Shown: positions 8,194 to 14,597 of the stretch, piece by piece
Position numbering within the stretch: position 1 is the first letter of the stretch
How the letters are laid out: each line of letters starts with the position of its first letter
NCBI GenBank assembly: GCA_934725835.1
Contig: CAKVCR010000018.1
Span: 1 to 19,100, forward strand
From: an uncultured Odoribacter sp.
GTDB lineage: Bacteria; Bacteroidota; Bacteroidia; Bacteroidales; Marinifilaceae
Length of the DNA stretch: 19,100 nucleotides
Direction: 5' to 3'
The notes under the pieces: model-generated
Told to the model about the DNA's origin: nothing
What the model saw: only the letters and a program-made list of their open reading frames with translations
Database searches by the model: none
Position numbers and translations under genes: made by a program

Positions 8194-8538
8194 ATGTTTG
8201 ATTATTTGCTGGCATCAGGTGAGTATGCAACGGAATCTGACATTTTCCGGGAAGGAATAAAAAGCCTTTATCGGGAAAAGACAGAGCCGGACAGAATTGT
8301 GGACTGGGACAATCGAATACAGGAATGTGCCCGCATTACAGCAGACAATATGATGGAGCGGATGAAAAACATGTTGGATGCAACTGTGCGTAAAGGTGGT
8401 CTGGTAGCGGTGACGAGAACTGTTGCAGGTGCTGATGAAACGGTAGAAGCAGATGTTGGCATGGTACCACCGGAAACAGTTGAAGAACTATCAGATGAGG
8501 TGGATGATTTCCTAAACGATTTTTACGGTTATTTTTAA
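8194..8538 (+). CDS. Small ribbon-helix-helix-like DNA-binding protein, probable ParR-type partner of the ParM-like ATPase
   Basis: This 114-residue protein starts MFDYLLASGEYATESDIFREG. That stretch matches the two helices of a ribbon-helix-helix DNA-binding fold ('L.aSGeYatrSe..ReGi.sL'). The C-terminal half is acidic (EELSDEVDDFLNDF). The ATG at 8194 has AAGGAAG about 8 bases upstream. With this start the N-terminal beta strand that contacts DNA is missing. A possible strand, MQRTIRIILRRK, is encoded just upstream from ATG 8150 in another frame, ending at a stop at 8186-8188. A frameshift may therefore have cut the true N-terminus. Its position 3' of the parM-like gene fits a ParM-ParR segregation pair, but sequence alone does not prove it. 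Confidence 0.6.
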   Translation: MFDYLLASGEYATESDIFREGIKSLYREKTEPDRIVDWDNRIQECARITADNMMERMKNMLDATVRKGGLVAVTRTVAGADETVEADVGMVPPETVEELSDEVDDFLNDFYGYF

Positions 8539-8570
8539 AATTTCTTGTGTATCGTTAAGGCTGACAAAGT

Positions 8571-8822
8571 GACGTCAGGCAATCGCTTTGGGGATTGCCT
8601 GTACGTCTGCTTGTCAGACGGTGTTGCATAAGTGAGTAGTAAATTTCATATGGAAGCTGGGGTTTGGGGATGTCAAATCCCCAACAAGTTCTGCCTCGTG
8701 TCTACACGGGGCGGAACTTGCTCTACTATTCGCGACCTAAATGGAGCGTATTCGCAAGCGTTAGCACGCGTATTCGTGAACGACCTTAGGGGAGTGAGCG
8801 TATAACCGGAGGGAGGAGCGTA
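8571..8822. other. Probable origin of transfer (oriT) region: hairpin cluster and direct repeats
   Basis: This gene-free stretch lies just upstream of the mobC-relaxase pair. It holds GACGT-CAGGCAATC (8571-8584) pairing with GATTGCCTG-t-ACGTC (8593-8607), and a competing CGTCTG/CAGACG hairpin (8604-8620). Next come the perfect hairpin TTGGGGAT/ATCCCCAA (8664-8684) and a near-perfect 17-base-pair hairpin with a two-base loop (8685-8720; both mismatches are G-T wobbles). To the right are two GCGTATTCG repeats 22 bases apart (8746, 8768) and three GAGCGTA copies (8744, 8796, 8816), which could be accessory-protein sites. None of the hairpins has a T-tract, arguing against terminators. Location and structure suit an oriT; the nick site is not identified. 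Confidence 0.6.
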
Positions 8823-8890
8823 AGCGACGGCGAAAGACAAGTGCCGTATCCGGAACAAGATAGATAAAGCAGATTTAGAGGAGAATTTAT

Positions 8891-9250
8891 ATGGCGAGAA
8901 ACGGAGTTCAATTTAATATGTGGCTTTCACAAGAAGAGAAAGCTAAAATTCAAGAAAAAGCAAATAAGGCAGGCATCAGTATGTCGGAGTATATCAGAAG
9001 GTGTGCGCTTGGCAGGAAAATACCACAGTATGGAGATGTGGCAGTATTAAGGGAAATTTCGGCTGAGCTTGGTAAGATTGGATCCAATCTAAATCAGATA
9101 GCACATCATCTGAATGCTGGCGGTAGTGTTTATTCGGTATATTATGATTTGCAGGAAGTGATAAAGGATTGGAATGATATGCGTTTTCGGATGCTGAAAC
9201 AGGTAGAAGATGTCTGCTGTGGTAAGTATCATCACAGGAGGAGTGCATAA
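8891..9250 (+). CDS. mobC: MobC-like relaxosome accessory protein
   Basis: This is a 119-residue mobilization accessory protein. An N-terminal beta strand (VQFNMWLSQEE) and helices (AKIQEKANKAGISMSEYIRRCALG) form a ribbon-helix-helix-type DNA-binding unit. It is followed by the family core AVLREISAELGKIGSNLNQIAHHLN (about 50-75), the classic MobC 'lgriGnNlNQiar.lN' signature. The start is clear: TAGAGGAGAATTTAT precedes the ATG. It lies directly between the oriT-like region and the relaxase, whose ATG overlaps this gene's stop (TAATG), so the two are translated together. Proteins of this family bind oriT, bend or melt it, and recruit the relaxase for nicking. Confidence 0.88.
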   Translation: MARNGVQFNMWLSQEEKAKIQEKANKAGISMSEYIRRCALGRKIPQYGDVAVLREISAELGKIGSNLNQIAHHLNAGGSVYSVYYDLQEVIKDWNDMRFRMLKQVEDVCCGKYHHRRSA

Positions 9251-10914
9251 TGGCTATTATCAAGCACATACCGGTAAAGAACAGATATTATTCTGCAGCG
9301 GTGGAGTATCTCACCTGCAAATTTGATGAGCATACTATGAAGCCTTTGGTGGATGCCAAGGGACGAATGATAATGCGTGATAATTTCTTAATCGAGGGTA
9401 TCAATTGCGAGGTTGATACCTTCGGTGCAGAATGTATTGAGGTCAATCGGTATTATGGCAAAAACAATGCTATAGAGGATGTAAAAGCTCATCATTATAT
9501 CATCAGTTTTGCACCGGAAGACAATATTACTATGCAGGAGGCAATGGATTTTGGAAAACAATATGTGGAGAAGTTTCTGCCGGGTCATCAGGCAATTCTG
9601 GCGGTGCATCCCGACGGTCATAACGGCACCGGGAATGTTCATGTTCACATTGTAATTAATTCCGTCAGAAAGTATGAGGGCAAAAAAGAACGCTGGCAGG
9701 ATAAGCCATGCGAATACAGGCAGGGATGCAAACATAAAAGCACCGGCAAGTTTATGCGCGCAGCAAAGCGTTGGGTAATGCGGGAGTGTATGCTAAAAGG
9801 TTACAATCAGGTAAATTTGCTGGCTTGCTCTGATGGTAACGATTATTGGGTAGAGAAGCGTGGAAAGGAAGCAGAACCTGATTTTAAGACAGATAAAGAT
9901 ATGATTCGGGAAAGGTTGGATGCGTTGATACAACATGCAGAATCTTTGGACCATATGATATACTATCTGGAGCATGTGGAAGATTGGCAGATTCGTGAGA
10001 CCAATAAAACCATATCCTTTCGGATGCCACATATGAAGAAGTCCATTCGTGGTAAGTCCTTGGGTGAAAGTTATGATAAGGCTGCTTTGGAAAAACGGAT
10101 TGCGGAAGCTCTTACGGTTAAGGAGGAAATGATTAAGGCAGAGCAGGAGACAATGCGTGAGGAGAAGCATGAGGTTGCAGAGGAGCAATCACTTGTGAAG
10201 ATGCCGATAGAAGAGTTTGTTCAAGAGGCTGAAATGCCATTGGATCCCTATTATATGGATGAATTAGCACAATTACAATCACGCTTCATTTGTCTGCGAT
10301 ATGAATATCAATACAATCTGGATAAAATTTCGCATCTTGATTACGAGCATCGTTACAAAAATCCGGATTATGCTACTTATCAAGCTAATCTGGCACGCAT
10401 TTTGGATAAGTCGTCTTATATCAATCAATGGACAAAGGAATTATCCAAGTGTGGTTTGTTTCAAAAAGATTTGAAGAAGATGTATAAGGAGCAGATTGAA
10501 ACAGCTTCTGCCGAAGTGAAACGCATCGAAGAAGAGAATAAGAGGATACTTAGTAAAGCTGGATGTTATTCGGAAAGTGAGCTTTGGGTAAAACAACAAA
10601 GCTACAATGTGAACTGGAGTCTGTGCAACACTCTTGCGGAACGAAATCGGAGTATTATGGCCGAATGCGAAGGAATTATTCAAAAGTATGCAGAGTTGGT
10701 TAGAGGTGCATATGGTATCTTAAACAATGACGGATTTGGCAATAATAATCAGGTAGAGCACATAGCAGAGCAAAAGGCGAAAGTTGTTCTGCAAGAGATG
10801 CATGGAAAAGATTTTTCTGAATATGGATTCCGGGATGCATGTATTAAGGTGGGGACACAGTTACAGAGTGCGGACAAAGACAGAAGTTATGAAAGAGGCG
10901 TTAGGATTCGATAA
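9250..10914 (+). CDS. Relaxase/mobilization nuclease, MOBP family (Tn1549-type)
   Basis: The relaxase makes the site- and strand-specific nick at oriT and pilots the transferred strand. The 554 residues open with a relaxase domain. The conserved tyrosine region RYYSAAVEYLT is at 12-22 (Y20 or Y14 is the likely nucleophile), SHHYIISF-like AHHYIISF at 80-87, and HPDGHNGTGNVHVHIVIN at 120-137 with the metal-binding histidines H131 and H133. The wording of these motifs is that of relaxases on Tn1549-like elements. After about residue 280 comes a long charged helical tail, probably coiled coil. The start overlaps the mobC stop. An imperfectly terminator-like hairpin follows at 10921-10955. With no coupling protein or mating-pore genes in the window, the element appears mobilizable rather than self-transmissible. 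Confidence 0.92.
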   Translation: MAIIKHIPVKNRYYSAAVEYLTCKFDEHTMKPLVDAKGRMIMRDNFLIEGINCEVDTFGAECIEVNRYYGKNNAIEDVKAHHYIISFAPEDNITMQEAMDFGKQYVEKFLPGHQAILAVHPDGHNGTGNVHVHIVINSVRKYEGKKERWQDKPCEYRQGCKHKSTGKFMRAAKRWVMRECMLKGYNQVNLLACSDGNDYWVEKRGKEAEPDFKTDKDMIRERLDALIQHAESLDHMIYYLEHVEDWQIRETNKTISFRMPHMKKSIRGKSLGESYDKAALEKRIAEALTVKEEMIKAEQETMREEKHEVAEEQSLVKMPIEEFVQEAEMPLDPYYMDELAQLQSRFICLRYEYQYNLDKISHLDYEHRYKNPDYATYQANLARILDKSSYINQWTKELSKCGLFQKDLKKMYKEQIETASAEVKRIEEENKRILSKAGCYSESELWVKQQSYNVNWSLCNTLAERNRSIMAECEGIIQKYAELVRGAYGILNNDGFGNNNQVEHIAEQKAKVVLQEMHGKDFSEYGFRDACIKVGTQLQSADKDRSYERGVRIR

Positions 10915-10920
10915 GAGTGA

Positions 10921-10955
10921 GCGAGGTTTGCCTTATATTATGGTGCAAACCTCGC
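10921..10955 (+). terminator. Strong hairpin after the relaxase gene, possible terminator
   Basis: GCGAGGTTTGC (10921-10931) and GCAAACCTCGC (10945-10955) form a perfect 11-base-pair stem six bases after the relaxase stop. The following bases AGATTTCTC are a poor T-tract, so it may be a weak terminator or an mRNA-stabilising 3' structure. Confidence 0.45.
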
Positions 10956-11026
10956 AGATTTCTCAACTGGAAGTATTATAGCATTTCTGAGTGAATTAGC
11001 CAATAATATGAAAAAAATCATAATTT

Positions 11027-11067
11027 TAACTTTTTAACTTTACAAACGAAGTTAAAAAAGTTAATAT
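11027..11067 (+). promoter_or_regulatory. Promoter with overlapping operator-like dyad, upstream of the AAA-nuclease gene
   Basis: TTTACA (11039-11044) and TAATAT (11062-11067) with a 17-base spacer form a good sigma-A promoter. A long inverted repeat, TAACTTTTTAACTT (11027-11040) and AAGTTAAAAAAGTTA (11049-11063), covers the -35, the whole spacer and the start of the -10. The arms differ by a single extra base. A repressor on this dyad would block RNA polymerase. A strong AAGGAGGG site follows at 11076-11083. Confidence 0.6.
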
Positions 11068-11089
11068 AGACCTATAAGGAGGGTTGCTT

Positions 11090-12883
11090 ATGACAAACGA
11101 AGAATATAACAAGATTATTGCCGAGATTGAAACATTGCCAACAGGCGGTATTACTTATAAAAAAATAAATGGAAAAGAGTATGCTTATTATCAATGGCGC
11201 GAGGATGGAAAGCAACATACCAGAAGGACGAAGGATGAAGAGTTAGAACAGCTTTCCAAGCAAATCGAACGCAGGAAAGTACTTCAAAACTTAATAAAAA
11301 ACATAGATAATCAGGAAATAAATGAAGAAAAGCCGGTTTCGCAGTTTCGATGTACAGTAAGAATTGGAGAGGAGCTGGAGCGTTTTGTAAAACCAGTGGC
11401 AAAGTGGGTAAAACGTGAATGTTACCAGCAACTTCATGATTATGTTTATGGAGATATACATGATAGAGTGTATATTTTGTATGGTCTTAGAAGAACCGGT
11501 AAAACAACACTGATACGTCAGTTGATATCAGAGATGGATACATCAATGAGAAGTAAAACTGTGTTCATTCAGATACAGGATAATAAGACTTTGGATGATG
11601 TGAATCGGGATTTAAAAGTTCTGGAAGAAAAAGGTTATCGCTATGTGTTTATCGATGAGGTTACACTACTGAATGATTTTATCGAAGGTGCAGCACTGTT
11701 TTCTGATGTATTTGCGGCGAGCGGAATGAAGATAGTACTTTCCGGTACTGATTCCTTAGGCTTTATGTTTACAGAGGATGAGGAGTTGTATGACAGGTGC
11801 ATTATGTGTCATACAACTTTTATTCCATATCGCGAATTTGAGAGAGTGCTGGGAATTGTTGGTATTGATGATTTCATTCGATATGGCGGAACGATGAGTC
11901 TTGGTGGAAAGCAGTATAATGATAATGCCATGATTTTTGCCACTAAGAAGAGTACCGACGAGTACGTTGACAGTGCCATTGCGAGAAATATTCAGCATTC
12001 CTTAAAAAATTATAAGTATGAAGGTCATTTCCGTTCATTGCGGGATTTATATGAGAAAAATGAATTAACCAACGCAATTAACAGAATTGTGGAGGATATG
12101 AACCATCGATTTACTATGGAGGTATTGACCAGAGATTTTAAATCAAATGATTTAAGAATTTCAGCAAGCAATTTACGAAAGGATCGGGAAGAACCGACAG
12201 ATATTCTCGATCGTATTGATATTCTTAAAGTGAATGAAATGCTGAAATCTTTGCTGGAAATCAAGGATAAGGAAGAACAAAAGGTTGAAATCCAAGATTC
12301 ACATCGTTACGAAATAAAAGAATACTTGGATTTGCTTGACTTAACTGTGGAAATAGAAAGCAGATGGATGTCTGATTATAATCGAAGAGAATCCAGAACA
12401 GCATTTTCGCAGCCTGGTATGCGTTATTCCCAAGCAGAGGCACTTATCAAATCGCTTATGCAGGATGATATGTTTAGAGGTTTATCCTTTGAAGAGCGAA
12501 AGCGAGTAACTGAAAGAATAATAGATGAAATCAAAGGCAGAATGATGGAGGATATTGTTCTTTTGGAAACAAAGCTTTCCAAAAAGAATTGTGAAGTGTT
12601 CCGCTTACAGTTTGCAATTGGCGAATTTGATATGGTGGTGTTTAATCCGGATGAAGGGACTTGCGAAATCTACGAGATTAAGCATAGTAAAGAAGTTGTT
12701 CCACAGCAGTGCAAACATTTGTTGGATGAACAAAAATGCAAGGATACTGAATTTAGATATGGTACAATTACTGGAAAGTATGTGATATACCGTGGTGCTA
12801 CAACATCGCTTGTTCAGGCAGGAGTGGAGACATTGGAAGATGTGGCTTATCTGAATGTGGAAGAGTATTTGAAGAAGTTGTAA
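11090..12883 (+). CDS. AAA family ATPase with C-terminal PD-(D/E)xK nuclease-like domain (AAA_14/DUF4143-type)
   Basis: This is a 597-residue P-loop ATPase. An N-terminal 70-residue segment contains YYQWREDGKQHTRRTKDEEL, a short strand-helix unit. Walker A GLRRTGKTT is at 132-140, Walker B YVFIDEVTLL at 185-194, and a sensor-like strand IVLSGTDSLG at 215-224, as in the AAA_14 group. A central helical region follows. The C-terminal end has GEFDMVVFNPDEG then EIYEIKHS, giving D514, E529 and K531 of a PD-(D/E)xK fold. The ATG at 11090 is chosen over a TTG two codons upstream because AAGGAGGG ends six bases before it. Function is not established for this architecture; nuclease-coupled ATPases of this kind are common accessory genes on mobile elements, and a defence or competition role is inference. 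It may be cotranscribed with the zincin gene 44 bases downstream. Confidence 0.85.
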   Translation: MTNEEYNKIIAEIETLPTGGITYKKINGKEYAYYQWREDGKQHTRRTKDEELEQLSKQIERRKVLQNLIKNIDNQEINEEKPVSQFRCTVRIGEELERFVKPVAKWVKRECYQQLHDYVYGDIHDRVYILYGLRRTGKTTLIRQLISEMDTSMRSKTVFIQIQDNKTLDDVNRDLKVLEEKGYRYVFIDEVTLLNDFIEGAALFSDVFAASGMKIVLSGTDSLGFMFTEDEELYDRCIMCHTTFIPYREFERVLGIVGIDDFIRYGGTMSLGGKQYNDNAMIFATKKSTDEYVDSAIARNIQHSLKNYKYEGHFRSLRDLYEKNELTNAINRIVEDMNHRFTMEVLTRDFKSNDLRISASNLRKDREEPTDILDRIDILKVNEMLKSLLEIKDKEEQKVEIQDSHRYEIKEYLDLLDLTVEIESRWMSDYNRRESRTAFSQPGMRYSQAEALIKSLMQDDMFRGLSFEERKRVTERIIDEIKGRMMEDIVLLETKLSKKNCEVFRLQFAIGEFDMVVFNPDEGTCEIYEIKHSKEVVPQQCKHLLDEQKCKDTEFRYGTITGKYVIYRGATTSLVQAGVETLEDVAYLNVEEYLKKL

Positions 12884-12927
12884 GTGTGTAAAAATATGTC
12901 CAAGAAACTAATTAATGGAGGCACATA

Positions 12928-13671
12928 TTGAAATTAATAGAACAACAGCTTGCTCTTTATGAAGAGGAATACAAAAAATTTATGGGAACTAATCAGTTCC
13001 CCAAATATGAGTTGCAGTTTAAAGAGGTATCTTTGAATGTTGCAGATAATTACGGATTTGATAGTGTTGCTTTTGCTGCTTATCAAACTCAAACAAATAA
13101 ACATACGCTTGTTGTCAGTACAAATCTTAAATTATCTAAACATGTAATATTTCATGAGTTTACACATATATACGATTCGTATAGATATGTGAAAGGCGAT
13201 AAAGTAAGATATGCGGGTTTGTCTGGCTTTACAGAATATCATGCATCACAAGTAGAATTGATGCAATTATTAAATGTTGAAAATATTGATGATTCTTTCA
13301 CTTTTTCTATGGATTCGATAATAAATACGATTTCTGGCAAAAAGAGTGTAAAGCAATATATCGATGAAAGACAGCAACATGCTATTGATTTGTTTGAACG
13401 AAAAGACTTTCCGGCAAACTTAGAAACATTGAAATCTGCTTTAGGTATTCTATATAATTATTTTGGTTTACGTTCAATTTGTGAGATGTATGCTATAGAT
13501 TATAAAGAGAAAATAAATAATGAGGCATTTCTGAAATATATATCAACTTTACAGTTTTGTCCTTTAAACAATTTAATGCATGGATGGTTAGATGAGAAGA
13601 AAATAGATCAAAGTATTGAATTATATGTAAATATTATCTTTCCGCTTATTGAGAAATTTAAGCTGGCATAG
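12928..13671 (+). CDS. Zincin-like (HExxH) putative metallopeptidase
   Basis: This 247-residue protein is of no family I can name, but it carries a clear zinc-peptidase signature. VIFHEFTHIYD gives H76-E77-x-x-H80, and GFTEYHASQVEL offers E103 or E110 as third ligand. There is no signal peptide or membrane segment, so it should act in the cytoplasm. The start is TTG at 12928, supported by GGAGG six bases upstream (12917-12921); no ATG competes nearby. It follows the AAA-nuclease gene by 44 bases with no terminator between, so the pair is probably one operon. By analogy with other cytoplasmic zincins on mobile elements, it could cleave a repressor or host factor. That is speculation, since nothing in the sequence indicates the substrate. 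Confidence 0.75.
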   Translation: MKLIEQQLALYEEEYKKFMGTNQFPKYELQFKEVSLNVADNYGFDSVAFAAYQTQTNKHTLVVSTNLKLSKHVIFHEFTHIYDSYRYVKGDKVRYAGLSGFTEYHASQVELMQLLNVENIDDSFTFSMDSIINTISGKKSVKQYIDERQQHAIDLFERKDFPANLETLKSALGILYNYFGLRSICEMYAIDYKEKINNEAFLKYISTLQFCPLNNLMHGWLDEKKIDQSIELYVNIIFPLIEKFKLA

Positions 13672-13733
13672 TGCATGAGTATGTGCCTAAGAGTTTTTAG
13701 TAAGTTAAATGTATAAATGGAAAGGATGATGCA

Positions 13734-13950
13734 ATGAGTAAAAATACTTTTAGCATATCAGGAGGATAAAATATATATAACAAGACCTGAATGGAATTAT
13801 ATGGCATGTGCTACGGTAAGGGACGATTATGAAGAAGAAATACAGAATGCTACTTGGGGTTTGAATAACGAAAGATACCTTTATAATCAAAAGCTAGGGT
13901 ATCTTCATGCTTATATAATGAAAAAGTGGTATGGCGAAGAAGTTTGTTAA
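13734..13950 (+). pseudogene. N-terminal fragment of an HNH endonuclease gene, broken by a frame change and an in-frame TAA
   Basis: From ATG 13734 (AAAGGA about 8 bases upstream) the frame gives MSKNTFSISGG and stops at 13767. The +1 frame then continues in the style of the same protein (KIYITRPEWNYMACATV) through NQKLGYLHAYIMKKWYGEEVC to a TAA at 13948-13950. Immediately after that stop the same frame resumes as SMKEQDFVIDH, the HNH core of the next entry. The original protein therefore probably ran unbroken from 13734 to 14520 (about 262 residues) and has suffered a one-base insertion near 13767 and a sense-to-TAA change at 13948. Confidence 0.6.
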
Positions 13951-13953
13951 AGC

Positions 13954-14520
13954 ATGAAGGAACAGGATTTTGTTATTGATCATATGGATAATAATAGTAC
14001 TAATTGTTGTATAGATAATCTTTGTTTTTTACCAAATGCATATAATAAGGCGGAAGGACTTACATTTGATCAGGAAAATGAGGACAAAAGATTTATTGCA
14101 TTGACTATAACTAAGGATTTTTATACAAAACTTTATCAAATAACAATTAAGTTTAATTATCCGGCAACATTAGTCTTAGATGGATTTGAGAAACTTGCAG
14201 TTGTCGAATTGGCGTACTTGTTGTATGAAGGGGATTATCGTAGAGTGATAATTGAGGCACAAAATATCTTACTTGAGTATAAAGAAGCATATACATTTTC
14301 GCCAGAAAAATTACGAGCTATTGATTATCATATAGAAGGTTGCATAGGAAAAGTTTTGCCACCGGAAGTTCATGAAGAGTATTTGAGTGGTAGACATGGA
14401 CATGGTGTTTGTATTATGCACAGAATTGCACCATTAAAAAATTGGACGAAGGATGTTAGAGAAAAATATTTTATTATAACAGACATCGCTGGTGGTGCAA
14501 GGTATCAGATAGAGTTATAG
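13954..14520 (+). CDS. HNH endonuclease-like protein, C-terminal part (188 residues, likely remnant of a longer gene)
   Basis: The remaining open frame opens with DFVIDHMDNNSTNCCIDNLCFL. Here DH (residues 9-10), the downstream asparagines and the N-K pair of NAYNKAEG form an HNH-type metal-binding nuclease core. The later part (ALTITKDFYTKLYQITIKF, HGHGVCIMHRIAPL) is a conserved-looking domain I cannot name. Homing-type and stand-alone HNH nucleases of Clostridia have a helical segment before the core, found here only across an in-frame TAA at 13948. There is no good ribosome binding site before ATG 13954, so expression would depend on re-initiation after that stop. I consider it probably non-functional in full-length form, though a short active core cannot be excluded. 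The gene is AT-rich like its upstream neighbour and converges on the STAND gene. Confidence 0.65.
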   Translation: MKEQDFVIDHMDNNSTNCCIDNLCFLPNAYNKAEGLTFDQENEDKRFIALTITKDFYTKLYQITIKFNYPATLVLDGFEKLAVVELAYLLYEGDYRRVIIEAQNILLEYKEAYTFSPEKLRAIDYHIEGCIGKVLPPEVHEEYLSGRHGHGVCIMHRIAPLKNWTKDVREKYFIITDIAGGARYQIEL

Positions 14521-14548
14521 AAAGAACTATATAGCATCTGGATGGATT

Positions 14549-14593
14549 GAAAAAAGAGGTTTACATCGGTTTATAAGATGCAAGCCTCTTTTA
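14549..14593. terminator. Bidirectional terminator between convergent genes
   Basis: AAAAGAGGTTT-a-CATC (from about 14552) pairs with GATG-c-AAGCCTCTTTT (to about 14592) around a nine-base loop. It has A-rich and T-rich flanks on both sides, so it can end transcription from the HNH side (plus) and from the STAND gene (minus). Confidence 0.8.
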
Positions 14594-14597
14594 GGTA

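Noticed and set aside
10784..10981. A 65-residue open frame overlapping the relaxase 3' end
   Set aside because: Most of it lies within the relaxase in another frame, with no ribosome binding site and no recognisable domain. I also saw no proof that the relaxase is frameshifted into it.
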